DNA of 64,000 nt, taken from contig NZ_JABEKV010000003.1 in NCBI RefSeq assembly GCF_013283645.1, positions 62,001-126,000 of the forward strand, written 5' to 3'. This document shows, one piece after another, positions 1-8,768 of the stretch. This DNA comes from Sinorhizobium psoraleae. Lineage in GTDB: Bacteria > Pseudomonadota > Alphaproteobacteria > Rhizobiales > Rhizobiaceae. The stretch's first letter is position 1. Each line of letters begins with the position of its first letter. The notes under the pieces were generated by a model. The model did no database searches and was not told the origin of the DNA. It was given only the letters and a program-made list of their open reading frames with translations. The position numbers and the translations under genes were made by a program.

Positions 1-651
1 CCCGATCCCGGTTACGGGCAAATTGGCAAAGGCTCCGCGCAGTTCGGTGTAGAGGAGAACCTGCTCGCGCTCCTCCAGATTGACGAGGATGTATTTGCGC
101 GGCGCCTGCCCAATTGCCGCAAACGCGCCCTCGCCCTGATTGACCGTCACTGATCCTTGGGCGTTCTTGAGCTCCACGCTGCCTTCGAGCACGGAGAGAG
201 TCGTGTCGCCATTGCCGGTTACCCGGAGCGTCCAGTCCGTGCCGCGAATGGCTGCCGCCGCTGCGGGCGTCTCGATGGTCAGACCGCTGCCACCGCGCTT
301 GGCCCGGGCCCAGATGACGCCGGATTGAAGGCTGAGCTGGCTGTCGGAGTCCTGGCCTATCTTCTTGACGAGCAGCACTGTGTTGCGGCCCATGCGCATC
401 TGCGTGTCATCGGCGAACAGAAGCGCAAGGCTACCGGTTGCATTGGTGCGCAGGACATCGCCGGCCAGCAGGTCCTGGCTGACCTCGACCGTGCGCCAGG
501 CATCTATTTCGATGAAGCGGATCTCCTCGCCGGATTTGCGCGCAATGACCGAGCCTTCCGGTGACGATGCGCGCGGAAAGACCTCGGCTGCCGACGGCAG
601 CACGCTTCCCAGCACCGCGAATGCGGCAACGGCGAATTTTAGCTTGCGCAT
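1..651 (-). CDS. FecR-domain secreted protein, truncated by the window edge
   Basis: An open frame runs from an ATG at 651 to the left edge without a stop: 217 residues are visible and the C-terminus is missing. It opens with a signal peptide (MRKLKFAVAAFAVLGSVLPSAAEVF, split here as MRKLKFAVAAF then AVLGSVLPSAAEVF), so the protein should be exported. The middle matches the FecR domain: a segment LALLFADDTQMRMGRNT, then TIETPAAAAAIRGTDW, then a V-x-EG-x-V segment (LSVLEGSVELKN). FecR domains of this stand-alone kind are often joined to repeats or other C-terminal domains, which cannot be seen here. Function unknown. Confidence 0.8.
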   Translation of the reverse strand, partial: MRKLKFAVAAFAVLGSVLPSAAEVFPRASSPEGSVIARKSGEEIRFIEIDAWRTVEVSQDLLAGDVLRTNATGSLALLFADDTQMRMGRNTVLLVKKIGQDSDSQLSLQSGVIWARAKRGGSGLTIETPAAAAAIRGTDWTLRVTGNGDTTLSVLEGSVELKNAQGSVTVNQGEGAFAAIGQAPRKYILVNLEEREQVLLYTELRGAFANLPVTGIG

Positions 652-886
652 GATGACTTTGTCTGCTGATCCCCGCGCGCAATATGCGTGCAAACAGCAA
701 CCGAAGTCAATTTCTGGTGGGCTGCAATGCCACAAGAAAATACCGATCGAGAAAACGGGCGGATAGCGGTCGTAATCTTCGAATTTTCCGCTGCTGCACG
801 ACAATGCGCAGGCCCGTCCCTGCCCGGCGGGCGACAGCGCAACTTGCAGAACTTGACCAGCAACGCCTCCGTGTCATGCTGCTGCG

Positions 887-1660
887 ATGATCAGCGGTGT
901 GCTCTTGGATCTTGCCGGCGTCATTTATGACGGCGAGAAGGCCGTGCCTGGCGCAACGGAGGCAGTTCTGCGTCTGCGCGATGTCGGCCTTCCCATCCGC
1001 TTCGTCAGCAACACCACCCGCTCGACCAAGCCAGCCGTCATTAAACGCCTTGCGGGGTTGGGACTTGTTGTGACGGCAGATGAAGTCTTCACGCCGGCTG
1101 AGGCGGCTCGTCGATGGCTTGCCCGCCACGGCCGATCGCCGCATCTACTGGTCCATCCCAATCTCGTGCCGGAATTCGACGATCTGGCAGACGATCTGCC
1201 CAAAGCCGTCGTCGTCGGCGATGCGGGCGAAGCTTTCGATTATCGAACACTGAACGCGGCGTTTCGACAGTTGGTCGCCGGCGCGGAATTGCTGGCGCTG
1301 GCGCCGAACCGGACGTTCAAAGATTCGGATGGAAAACTCAGCCTTGATGCTGGAGCATTCGTGACCGCGCTGGAATTCGCCAGCCAGAAAAGCGCAATTG
1401 TCCTCGGGAAGCCATCGCCGTCGTTCTTCCGCGCTGCGCTCGCGACAATCGATTGTCCGGATGCGCAAGCCGTAATGGTGGGCGATGACGCCGAAACAGA
1501 TGTCGCTGGGGCGCTGCAGGCGGGCTTGGCGCACGCCTTGCTGGTGCGCACCGGCAAGTTCCGCGAAGGCGACGAGAAGCGGTTCGAGCCGGCGCCTACC
1601 GCGACGGTCCACGACATTTCAGCCGCCGTCGACTGGATCATTTCCGCAAGTGCGGGGTAA
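887..1660 (+). CDS. HAD-superfamily class IIA phosphatase (LHPP/HDHD2-like)
   Basis: The 257-residue protein has class IIA HAD architecture. The N-terminal motif I is LLDLAGVIYDG; motif II is FVSNTTRS near residue 40; the lysine motif is VLGKPSPSFF; the C-terminal motif is MVGDDAETDVAGA. In motif I the usual second Asp is Ala, a substitution also seen in the eukaryotic LHPP/HDHD2 branch, where Ser is common. This suggests a slow phosphatase or pyrophosphatase acting on small phosphorylated substrates. The substrate is not predictable. The ATG at 887 has only a weak Shine-Dalgarno. It stands alone, convergent with glnII. Confidence 0.8.
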   Translation: MISGVLLDLAGVIYDGEKAVPGATEAVLRLRDVGLPIRFVSNTTRSTKPAVIKRLAGLGLVVTADEVFTPAEAARRWLARHGRSPHLLVHPNLVPEFDDLADDLPKAVVVGDAGEAFDYRTLNAAFRQLVAGAELLALAPNRTFKDSDGKLSLDAGAFVTALEFASQKSAIVLGKPSPSFFRAALATIDCPDAQAVMVGDDAETDVAGALQAGLAHALLVRTGKFREGDEKRFEPAPTATVHDISAAVDWIISASAG

Positions 1661-1783
1661 AAGCGCGCCGTCCCCGGTCCGCGCCGCGCGGTCAAGTTCC
1701 TGCTTTCAATCGGAAGGAGAAAGGCGGCAAGACTCGTGCACCCATTTGGTGCAGGGAAGTCGATCGACCGCGGATCAAGGTCA

Positions 1784-1809
1784 CGGCGCCGACATTCGCG
1801 TCGGCGCCG
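1784..1809 (-). terminator. GC-rich hairpin 3' of glnII
   Basis: A perfect 10-bp stem (CGGCGCCGAC / GTCGGCGCCG) with a 6-nt loop lies 15 bases beyond the glnII stop. No T-run follows on either strand, so it may be a transcript-end stabiliser or a weak terminator. It is placed between two convergent genes. Confidence 0.45.
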
Positions 1810-1823
1810 CGGGGAGTATTTAC

Positions 1824-2864
1824 TTACGCTACTTTCGCGACGCTGCCTTCGGTCGGAACGGTCGAGATCGTCTTCAGCACCTGCGAAGCGATCTGGTAGG
1901 GGCAGCCCTGGGAGTTCGGGCGGCGGTCTTCGAGATAGCCACGATAGCCGTTGTTGACGAAGCTGTGCGGCACGCGGATGGATGCACCGCGGTCGGCAAC
2001 GCCGTAGCTGAACTTGTTCCACGGTGCCGTTTCATGCTTGCCGGTCAGGCGCATGTGGTTGTCGGGACCGTAAACAGCGATGTGCTCGTGCAGGTTCTTG
2101 TCGAAGGCAGCCATCAGCGCTTCGAAATAGTCCTTGCCGCCGACTTCGCGCATATAGGCGGTCGAGAAGTTGCAGTGCATGCCCGAGCCGTTCCAGTCGG
2201 TGTCGCCGAGCGGCTTGCAGTGCCACTCGATATCGATGCCGTATTTTTCCGTCAGGCGCTGCAGCAGGTAACGAGCCAGCCACACTTCGTCGGCAGCCTT
2301 CTTGGAGCCCTTGCCGAAGATCTGGAATTCCCACTGACCCTTGGCGACTTCGGCATTGATGCCTTCATGGTTGATGCCGGCAGCCAGGCAGATGTCGAGG
2401 TGCTCTTCGACGATCTGGCGTGCGATGTCGCCGACGTTCTTGTAGCCGACGCCGGTGTAGTACGGGCCCTGCGGCGCCGGATAACCGGACTCTGGGAAGC
2501 CGAGCGGGCGGCCGTTCTTGTAGAAGAAGTATTCCTGCTCGAAACCAAACCAGGCGCCCTCGTCGTCGAGGATCGTGGCGCGGCTGTTCGACGGATGCGG
2601 GGTCTTGCCGTCCGGCATCATGACTTCGCACATGACCAGTACGCCGTTGGTGCGAACCGGGTCGGGATAGACCGCAACCGGTTTCAGCACGCAGTCGGAG
2701 CTGCGGCCTTCGGCCTGCATCGTCGAGCTACCATCGAAACCCCAGAGCGGGAGTTGCTCAAGCGTCGGGAACGCATCGAATTCCTTGATCTGCGTTTTTC
2801 CGCGCAGGTTCGGTACCGGGGTGTAGCCGTCGAGCCAGATATACTCGAGCTTATACTTTGTCAT
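1824..2864 (-). CDS. glnII: Glutamine synthetase type II (GSII)
   Basis: The 346-residue protein begins MTKYKLEYIWLDGYTPVPNL and matches rhizobial and eukaryotic GSII in length and motifs. These include LWGFDGSSTMQAEG near the N-terminus, the catalytic-domain segment GSGMHCNFSTAYMR, and the ATP-site segment NHMRLTGKHET followed by GVADRGASIRVP. It makes glutamine from glutamate, ammonia and ATP in the cytoplasm. The reading frame stays open 26 codons upstream, but ATG 2864 is chosen because family similarity starts there. A sigma-54-type promoter lies about 100 bases upstream, and gstI is divergent. Both point to nitrogen control by NtrC, as known for rhizobial glnII. Confidence 0.97.
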   Translation of the reverse strand: MTKYKLEYIWLDGYTPVPNLRGKTQIKEFDAFPTLEQLPLWGFDGSSTMQAEGRSSDCVLKPVAVYPDPVRTNGVLVMCEVMMPDGKTPHPSNSRATILDDEGAWFGFEQEYFFYKNGRPLGFPESGYPAPQGPYYTGVGYKNVGDIARQIVEEHLDICLAAGINHEGINAEVAKGQWEFQIFGKGSKKAADEVWLARYLLQRLTEKYGIDIEWHCKPLGDTDWNGSGMHCNFSTAYMREVGGKDYFEALMAAFDKNLHEHIAVYGPDNHMRLTGKHETAPWNKFSYGVADRGASIRVPHSFVNNGYRGYLEDRRPNSQGCPYQIASQVLKTISTVPTEGSVAKVA

Positions 2865-2960
2865 TGCGAATCTCTCATAACGTGGTGTTGCGAGGTTTGA
2901 GCAAATCCTGAACGGAGTGGCACGCGGAGCGCCGACCGCCAAGGGATCCGGAACACCTCA

Positions 2961-2976
2961 AGCATTTTGCGTGCCA
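2961..2976 (-). promoter_or_regulatory. Sigma-54 (-24/-12) promoter of glnII
   Basis: Read on the minus strand the sequence is TGGCACGCAAAATGCT. This matches the sigma-54 consensus TGGCACG-N4-TTGC with one mismatch, and the GG and GC doublets are correctly spaced. Transcription would start near 2950, giving a leader of about 85 nt before the glnII ATG. Sigma-54/NtrC control of glnII is established in rhizobia. I could not find a convincing NtrC enhancer site in the same intergenic region. Confidence 0.7.
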
Positions 2977-3285
2977 GTTCGACCCGCTGAGGCTTGCCGG
3001 AAGCGAAAGAAATGGTTAGCCGTCACATTCGTGGCCGTCCGCGAACCCATTCATTCGCCGCAAGTGTCGTTGGAACGCTGTAATGGACTCAATCGGTTAG
3101 TTGATGCCGGCCGGAGCGCTGCTCCCGCGCAAGGCCACTCTCCCCATGAGGCCAGAAAGGCGCCATCGAACGGTATGCATGCGAAGGAAAGCCGTTCCGC
3201 GAACGCGATGCCCAAGACCAAACTCCGGCGATCGCGATTAATTTTTCAGCGCGCAAAACCTCGTGCCCACAAATACGGCGCGCAA

Positions 3286-3314
3286 TTGATCGAATTTTCA
3301 GCATTTCGCATAAA
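3286..3314 (+). promoter_or_regulatory. Possible sigma-70-type promoter of gstI
   Basis: TTGATC (3286-3291) and CATAAA (3309-3314) are separated by 17 bases and lie about 60 bases before the gstI ATG. The match to TTGACA/TATAAT is moderate. The rest of the 511-bp glnII-gstI gap (2865-3375) holds the sigma-54 element but no other gene that I can support. Confidence 0.3.
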
Positions 3315-3375
3315 CCATGTGCAATTCGGATATGATGCGCTATTCTCCCTCGCAGAACTCAAGGGAGACCAGAGG

Positions 3376-3582
3376 ATGGCCGAGAGTTTAACCCGCAGGT
3401 CGGCGACGATTTATCCGTTCCCCGCGAAACCGCTCAGAAGGGTGGACAATCACCGGGACGAGAAGGCCGATCTGGACACGCAAGATGTTTGCGCTGCAGC
3501 CATAGACGGCTGCTGGTACCACGAAGAGGCCATTCGCGCGGAGACAAAAGGCAGTCCCGGCGTTCCAGGCAAGCTGAACTAA
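3376..3582 (+). CDS. gstI: GstI-like glutamine synthetase translation inhibitor (DUF2735)
   Basis: A 68-residue protein starting MAESLTRRSATIYPFPAKPL, with the segment AAIDGCWYHEEAIRAE near residues 41-56. The SATIYPFP and CWYHEEAI blocks are the hallmarks of the DUF2735/GstI family. In R. leguminosarum, gstI lies divergent from glnII and its product inhibits glnII translation; the position and orientation here are the same. The ATG at 3376 is chosen because AGGGAGACCAGAGG precedes it; the longer open frame upstream has no family similarity. It would act in the cytoplasm to lower GSII synthesis under nitrogen excess (inferred from the homologue). Confidence 0.85.
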   Translation: MAESLTRRSATIYPFPAKPLRRVDNHRDEKADLDTQDVCAAAIDGCWYHEEAIRAETKGSPGVPGKLN

Positions 3583-3718
3583 TTCGGCCACACGCCTATT
3601 TTTTGATCATCTGCATGAATCGCAGGCGACGTCCGCTTGCGGAAGATACAGACGCCCGACGGCGAGAGCGCAGCGGCGTCGCCACCTGCCGATCCCGTCT
3701 GGAGGGGTTCCGTTCGCG

Positions 3719-4603
3719 CTATCCCTTCACCGCACCGGATGTCAGACCAGCAACGATCTTGCGCTGGAAAATCAGCACCAGCACCAACAGCGGCAATGTG
3801 ACCGTCACCGACGCGGCCATGATCTGGCCGAAGGGATATTCGTAACGGCTGCTGCCGGTGAGCAGGCCGATCGCCACCGGCACGGTCCGGTTCTCGTCGG
3901 TCAGAATGAAGGTGAGTGCGAAGAGGAATTCGTTCCACGCCAGAATGAACGACAGCAGCCCGGTGCTGGCGATCGCCGGTCCCATCAGCGGCAGCAGCAC
4001 ATGGGTCAGCACCCTCAGCCGCGAACAGCCGTCGATGAGCGCCGCCTCCTCCAGCTCGGTCGGCAGATCGCGAATGAAGCTGGTCAGGATCCAGGTGGTA
4101 AACGGCAGCGTGAGGATGAGATAGGAGACGATGAGCGCCGACGGGCGGTTATAGAGCCCAAGCCAGCCGATCACTTCGAACATTCCCGACAGCACGACCA
4201 CCTGCGGGAAAATCGAGATCATCAGGACGGCGATCAAGATGATCCGGCCCGGCGAAAATTGCAGCCGCCCGAGCGCGTAAGCCGCGAGAAGGCCGATCAC
4301 GAGGGAAATCATCGTGCTGGCGAATGCGACCAGACCGGAATTCACGAGCGCTCCCATGAAGACCGGATTGTGAAACAGCTGCCAGTAATTGCTGAAGTCC
4401 AGCGACGGCACCAGACTGAACTGGTAAAGCGCTTGGCCGGATTTTGTCGACGAAACGATCGCCCAATAATACGGGAAAAGCATGTAGACGAGCACGGCCG
4501 CCACGCCCGCATAAAGGCCCACGGCCTTCATGCGCCTGATCGTACGATAGGTGCTGTTGGAATAGCGTTTTGCGGGAACAATCGTCGTCATCGCCATTTT
4601 CAT
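3719..4603 (-). CDS. Sugar ABC transporter permease (MalG family)
   Basis: The 294-residue inner-membrane protein has about six hydrophobic segments. The cytoplasmic EAA loop appears as LEEAALIDGCSRLRVLTHVLLPLMGP, shown here in part as EEAALIDGCSRLRVL. This loop docks on the ATPase, and the sequence is typical of MalG/CUT1 permeases. The start ATG at 4603 overlaps the stop of the preceding permease gene (TGATG), so translational coupling is likely. It is the last gene of the GH4-associated import operon and should form a heterodimer with the 4603-5496 product. Confidence 0.93.
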   Translation of the reverse strand: MKMAMTTIVPAKRYSNSTYRTIRRMKAVGLYAGVAAVLVYMLFPYYWAIVSSTKSGQALYQFSLVPSLDFSNYWQLFHNPVFMGALVNSGLVAFASTMISLVIGLLAAYALGRLQFSPGRIILIAVLMISIFPQVVVLSGMFEVIGWLGLYNRPSALIVSYLILTLPFTTWILTSFIRDLPTELEEAALIDGCSRLRVLTHVLLPLMGPAIASTGLLSFILAWNEFLFALTFILTDENRTVPVAIGLLTGSSRYEYPFGQIMAASVTVTLPLLVLVLIFQRKIVAGLTSGAVKG

Positions 4604-5496
4604 CACCCCGTTGCACGGTCGAGGCGCAGGACGCCAACGATCAAGATCGCGATCAGCCCGATGATCATGAACACCCAGGTGGAAGCCGCGGAGCCGAGGC
4701 CAAGATCCTGAAAGCTGATGAGCTGGTCGCGGGCATAGATCGACATCGTCATGGTGTTTTCGTTGTTCGCCGCGAGCACATAGCTCAAATCGAACATTCT
4801 CAGCGCATCGAGCGTGCGAAACAGCATCGCGACGCCGATCGCGGGCGTGGCGAGCGGCAGCGTGATCGACCAGAAGCGCTTCCAGTGCGGCACGCCGGAA
4901 ACCTCGGCAGCCTCGTAGATCTCTTCCGGGATCAACTGCAGCCCGGCCAGAATGAGGAGCACCATGAACGGTGTCGTGACCCAAACGTCGATGAAAATCA
5001 CGGTATAGAGGATGAGCGAGGGCTCGGCGGTCCAGGCGATGCCCTTCTCAACAAGGCCCAGCGCCACGAAAAGCTTGTTGATAAGGCCGAACTGGTCGTT
5101 GAGCATCCATTCCCATATCCGGGTCGAGACGACCATCGGCATGGCCCAGGGAACAAGGATCGCGGCCCTGACGATACCCCGACCGACAAAGGCACGGTGG
5201 AGCAGCAGCGCGATCGCCAACCCCAGAAGCGTCTCCAGCCCGACCGATATCAGTGTGAAGAGAAGCGTGTTCCTGACCGCCCGCCAGAACACCGGGTCTT
5301 CGGCAACGGTTATGAAATTGTCGATTCCGACAAAGCCGTAGTTCGCCGGCGCGTCGAGGAAGGCATCGGTGAAGGAAAAGAAAATGCTGCGCGCAAGCGG
5401 CCAGATCGCGACGCCGACAAGCGCGATGATCAACGGCAGCAGAAACAGCCAGGCCGTGCGGTTCTGTTGCCGCTGCATCTTTTCGGCCGCGCTCAC
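4603..5496 (-). CDS. Sugar ABC transporter permease (MalF family)
   Basis: The 297-residue membrane protein starts [20 protein letters not shown] and carries the EAA loop as IYEAAEVSGVPHWKRFWSIT. The hydrophobic segments and size fit the MalF-like partner in CUT1 sugar importers without the large MalF periplasmic insert. Its start overlaps the end of the ATPase gene by four bases, and its stop overlaps the next permease start, so the three transport genes are one translationally coupled unit. Confidence 0.93.
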   Translation of the reverse strand: MSAAEKMQRQQNRTAWLFLLPLIIALVGVAIWPLARSIFFSFTDAFLDAPANYGFVGIDNFITVAEDPVFWRAVRNTLLFTLISVGLETLLGLAIALLLHRAFVGRGIVRAAILVPWAMPMVVSTRIWEWMLNDQFGLINKLFVALGLVEKGIAWTAEPSLILYTVIFIDVWVTTPFMVLLILAGLQLIPEEIYEAAEVSGVPHWKRFWSITLPLATPAIGVAMLFRTLDALRMFDLSYVLAANNENTMTMSIYARDQLISFQDLGLGSAASTWVFMIIGLIAILIVGVLRLDRATG

Positions 5497-6602
5497 AGCG
5501 AAGCTCCCGATGCCAGTTGGACGGCGGCGCCATGATCAATCCGTCGTCCGTCCTCGTCGAAGAGATAGAGATTCTCGGGCTGCCAGGCGAGGCCGACCGG
5601 CTGGCCATCGGTGAATGCCGGCGGGCTTCCGGTAGAGCGCACCGTCCAGACCAGCGTTTCGCTTAGCCGCACATAACAGACATATTCGTAGCCGAGGTCC
5701 TCCATACGCTCGAAGGTTCCGCGGATCGCGCCCTTGGTCTCGGCGCCGACCAGCTTGAGGGCCTCCGGCCTGAGGCCGATCTCGACGGGGTTTTCGGCGC
5801 CGGCAAGCTCGGCGGCATGATAAAAGCCGCCGACGCCCCAAAGCACACCCGCAGACGAAGCATCCCGGTCGAGCGGTGCGAAGTTCATCCGCGGACTGCC
5901 GAGAAAGCCGGCGACAAACCGGTTCGCCGGCCGGTCATAAAGCTCCCTTGGCCGGCCGACCTGTTCTATGCGCCCCTGATTGAGGATGACGATCCGGTCG
6001 GCGAGCGTCATCGCCTCCGTCTGGTCATGCGTCACATAGATCATCGTCGTCTTCACGTCGGCATGCAGCTTTGCGATCTCGAAGCGCATTTCCATGCGCA
6101 GATCGGCGTCGAGATTGGAGAGCGGCTCGTCGAAAAGGAAAACCTCGGGCTCACCGACCAGAGCGCGGCCGATCGCCACGCGTTGCCGCTGTCCGCCGGA
6201 GAGCTGGCGCGGGCGCCGGTCAAGCAGATGGCTGATCTTCAGCATCTCCGCGACCTTGGTCACGCGGCGGCGGATTTCATTCTTGGCGAGACGTGCAGTT
6301 TCGAGCGCGAAGCTGATGTTGCGCGACACGTTCATGTGCGGATAGAGCGCATAGGACTGGAAGACGAAGGCGAGCCCGCGCTTCGATGCCGGCACGTCGG
6401 TCACCTGCTCGCCACCGATGAAGACGTCACCTTCGGAGACTGGGACAAGCCCGGCGATCAGGCGCAGAAGCGTCGACTTTCCGCAACCCGACGGGCCAAC
6501 GAACACCATGAACTCGCCATCTTCGATTTCGAGATCGATCGACCGGATGACATCATAGGCGCCAAAGGTCTTGCTGACGTTTTTCAAGGTGACTGAAGCC
6601 AT
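5493..6602 (-). CDS. Sugar ABC transporter ATPase (UgpC/MalK family)
   Basis: The 369-residue cytoplasmic ATPase has Walker [11 protein letters not shown]-loop region [14 protein letters not shown], signature [15 protein letters not shown], Walker [14 protein letters not shown] and switch His in [13 protein letters not shown]-terminal TOBE-like regulatory region of about 120 residues is typical of MalK/UgpC proteins that energise CUT1 importers. The ATG at 6602 is preferred over a longer frame because the ABC domain begins at once ([18 protein letters not shown]). It is 11 bases downstream of the NagB-like gene in the same operon. Confidence 0.93.
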   Translation of the reverse strand: MASVTLKNVSKTFGAYDVIRSIDLEIEDGEFMVFVGPSGCGKSTLLRLIAGLVPVSEGDVFIGGEQVTDVPASKRGLAFVFQSYALYPHMNVSRNISFALETARLAKNEIRRRVTKVAEMLKISHLLDRRPRQLSGGQRQRVAIGRALVGEPEVFLFDEPLSNLDADLRMEMRFEIAKLHADVKTTMIYVTHDQTEAMTLADRIVILNQGRIEQVGRPRELYDRPANRFVAGFLGSPRMNFAPLDRDASSAGVLWGVGGFYHAAELAGAENPVEIGLRPEALKLVGAETKGAIRGTFERMEDLGYEYVCYVRLSETLVWTVRSTGSPPAFTDGQPVGLAWQPENLYLFDEDGRRIDHGAAVQLASGASL

Positions 6603-6613
6603 TACACTGTCCT

Positions 6614-7399
6614 TCAAAGGCCCGCCGCAGCGCGGTCGGCCAGGATTTCTCTGTCGCTGCATTCGAAGACGATGGTCGCCGGCCAGTCGGCGGTAAAGCT
6701 GCCGGCCGCCGCTATCCGCTTCAGCGCTTCCTTCTTGCCGCTGCCGCTCAAAAGCAGGCTGCATTTGCGCGCCTCGCTGATGGTCCTGAGCCCGACACTT
6801 AGCCCATGGGTCGGCACATCGTCGATGGAACCGAATGTCGGGAAGGTCTGAAGGTTGTCGCGCCGGGTCTGCTCCGCCAGCTCGATGACGCGCGTCCGGC
6901 TTTGCACCGAACTGCCCGGTGGATTGAACGCCACATGTCCGTCGCCGCCGCCGGAGGCGAGAATGAAGAAGTCGATGCCGCCCGCCTGCGCGATCCGCCT
7001 GTCGTATTCCTCCGGCTCATCGATCGCCGGAAACCAGATCTGATCGGCCCTTATCCTGTAGTCCGACGGCAGCGCTTCGTTGATCGGCGCCACGATTTCG
7101 CGCTCGGCAAAGCGCTTGCAGGAAAAATGGCGTTCGGGTGGCGCGAGTATCCATATCCCATCGTCGATAGCGGTCAGATATTCGTCCATCATCACGAGCA
7201 CAAGCTGCGACAGGTCGATGGGGTTTTCCCGCAACTGCTGCGCCATCGCCCGATAGACGGGCCGTGGCGTGCGACCGGTCGGGCAGCCGAGAAGATAGCG
7301 CCGTCCACGGCGGGAAGCACCGAAAATTCCAGCCAGGATCTGCTTGGCAACATGAAAGCCCATCTCATCAGGGCCGTCGAAGACAATCGGCTTCGCCAT
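6614..7399 (-). CDS. NagB-family sugar-phosphate isomerase/deaminase
   Basis: The 261-residue protein matches the glucosamine/galactosamine-6-phosphate isomerase family. It shows a phosphate-binding GCPTGRTPRPVYRAM near residue 40, the MMDEYL block near residue 70, and GGGDGHVAFNPPGS, which matches the NagB G-x-DGHIAFNEP block. Such enzymes act on amino-sugar phosphates (deamination) or on gluconolactone phosphates. Its neighbours are a PfkB kinase and a GH4 glycosidase, so the pathway probably passes through a phosphorylated (amino)sugar. The exact substrate is not visible. It is separated from the binding-protein gene by a strong hairpin. Confidence 0.8.
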   Translation of the reverse strand: MAKPIVFDGPDEMGFHVAKQILAGIFGASRRGRRYLLGCPTGRTPRPVYRAMAQQLRENPIDLSQLVLVMMDEYLTAIDDGIWILAPPERHFSCKRFAEREIVAPINEALPSDYRIRADQIWFPAIDEPEEYDRRIAQAGGIDFFILASGGGDGHVAFNPPGSSVQSRTRVIELAEQTRRDNLQTFPTFGSIDDVPTHGLSVGLRTISEARKCSLLLSGSGKKEALKRIAAAGSFTADWPATIVFECSDREILADRAAAGL

Positions 7400-7435
7400 C
7401 AGGAACTCGTCGTGTCGAAATGCATGTTTGCAAAA

Positions 7436-7462
7436 GGCACCTCCGGGGTTGCCGGAGGTGCC
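7436..7462 (-). terminator. Intra-operon terminator-like hairpin after the binding-protein gene
   Basis: A perfect 11-bp stem (GGCACCTCCGG / CCGGAGGTGCC) with a 5-nt loop lies 8 bases past the binding-protein stop. On the minus strand it is followed by TTTTGC. This arrangement is common in sugar ABC operons. It lets partial termination or 3' protection yield more binding protein than membrane components. Confidence 0.7.
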
Positions 7463-7469
7463 CCATCAT

Positions 7470-8735
7470 TCATTCGCCGGCTTTCACATCGCGCTGCAGG
7501 CGCCGTTCCAGATCGGCGAGTTCCTTGGCGACATCATCCTTGCCGGAGATGATGTCGTGAACGGCCCGGTAGAACGTGCGGGAAATCCGGTTGTAATTCT
7601 TGCCGGTGGCGGCGGACGGACGAGCAACCGATTCCTCGAAGGCCGTCTTTGCCATGCCGAGGAAGGGAATTTTCGCCAGCACGTCGGCATCTTCGTAGAG
7701 CGCTCCGACGGTCGGATTGTAGCCGCCTTCAATCGCCCGCATCTTCTGGTCCTCGAAGCCGACCATGTAGCGCAGCAGGTCGGCCGCGAGCTCCTGCTTC
7801 TCAGAATATTTGGAGACGCCGAGATAGGCGGTGCCGAGCGTTCCGCTGGACTTCTGTCCCTCGGCGCCGAGCGGCAGCGCGGAGACGCCGACCTTGCCGA
7901 CGAGCTTGCCGCCTTCCGCCTGCGAGGTGCCCCAGACATAGGGCCAGTTGCGATGGAACACGGCATTGCCGCTTTCGAACAGCGCACGTGAATTTTCCTC
8001 GTCGTAGTTGAGGACGCCCTCGGGCGAAATCGTGCCGATCCAGCCGCGCGCGCGGGTCAGCGCCGCTTCCGTCACGGGGCTGTTGATGGTGACCTCGCCG
8101 TCGTCGGAAATGATGGTTCCACCGCCGGCGGAAGCGATCCATTCGAGCGCATCGCAGGTCAGGCCCTCATAGCTGCGGCCCTGCCAGGCGTAGCCCCAGA
8201 TGTCGGGATTGCCGGCCTTGCGCTCGGCATCCTGGATCTCCTTGGCGATCGCCGTCATTTCGTCCCAGGTCTTCGGCGGCTCTTTGCCGTATTTTTCCAG
8301 CAAGTCCTTACGATAGAACATCAGCCCGGTGTCGATGTAGAAGGGCATCGCCAGAAGCTTGCCGTCGAGGCGGGCGGCATCCGTTGCGGATGCGAAATGC
8401 GCCTTCACCTCGTCTTCGGGGATCATCGACGTGATATCAAGGAGATGATCCTTGAACATGCCGAGCCAGATGACGTCGATATAGAGCACGTCGATGTCCG
8501 ACGATTGGGCCGCGAACAGCTGCTGGTAGATCGGGATGGCATCGTCGAGGTTCTGCGGCATCCGGTTGAGCTTCACCTCGTTACCGGTCTTTTCCGACCA
8601 CTTCACCACGGCCTTTTCACACAATTCGTAATCGGTCGCGGAGCAGAACATCGAGACCGTTTCGGCTTTCGCCGGGAGCGCTGATGCGATGGCCACCACG
8701 GCCATGCCTGCGAGCATTTTCAGTTTGTGTTTCAT
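7470..8735 (-). CDS. Sugar ABC transporter periplasmic-binding protein (CUT1)
   Basis: The 421-residue protein starts with a Sec signal peptide (MKHKLKMLAGMAVVAIASAL, cleavage expected after PAKA). It has the family 1 solute-binding fold with segments typical of trehalose/maltose-type binders (YIDVIWLGMFKDHLLDIT; GKLLAMPFYIDTGLMFYRKD). It should deliver a sugar or glycoside to the two permeases downstream. A terminator-like hairpin follows it, which suggests it is the most abundant product of the operon. The ligand may be a disaccharide cut later by the GH4 enzyme (inference). Confidence 0.92.
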   Translation of the reverse strand: MKHKLKMLAGMAVVAIASALPAKAETVSMFCSATDYELCEKAVVKWSEKTGNEVKLNRMPQNLDDAIPIYQQLFAAQSSDIDVLYIDVIWLGMFKDHLLDITSMIPEDEVKAHFASATDAARLDGKLLAMPFYIDTGLMFYRKDLLEKYGKEPPKTWDEMTAIAKEIQDAERKAGNPDIWGYAWQGRSYEGLTCDALEWIASAGGGTIISDDGEVTINSPVTEAALTRARGWIGTISPEGVLNYDEENSRALFESGNAVFHRNWPYVWGTSQAEGGKLVGKVGVSALPLGAEGQKSSGTLGTAYLGVSKYSEKQELAADLLRYMVGFEDQKMRAIEGGYNPTVGALYEDADVLAKIPFLGMAKTAFEESVARPSAATGKNYNRISRTFYRAVHDIISGKDDVAKELADLERRLQRDVKAGE

Positions 8736-8768
8736 GTCGTTCCCTCATTCGTTCTCTTGTGAACGTCG

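Noticed and set aside
3069-3095. A GGAAC..GGTT pair in the glnII-gstI gap as a third GGTT-type EcfG promoter
   Set aside because: The spacing is 18 bases to GG and 20 to TT, one longer than the accepted range, and it lies almost 300 bases before gstI.
2917-3375. N-terminal extension of gstI to a 221-residue protein
   Set aside because: The extra 153 residues overlap the sigma-54 promoter region and resemble no family; the 68-residue form has its own ribosome-binding site and matches GstI length.
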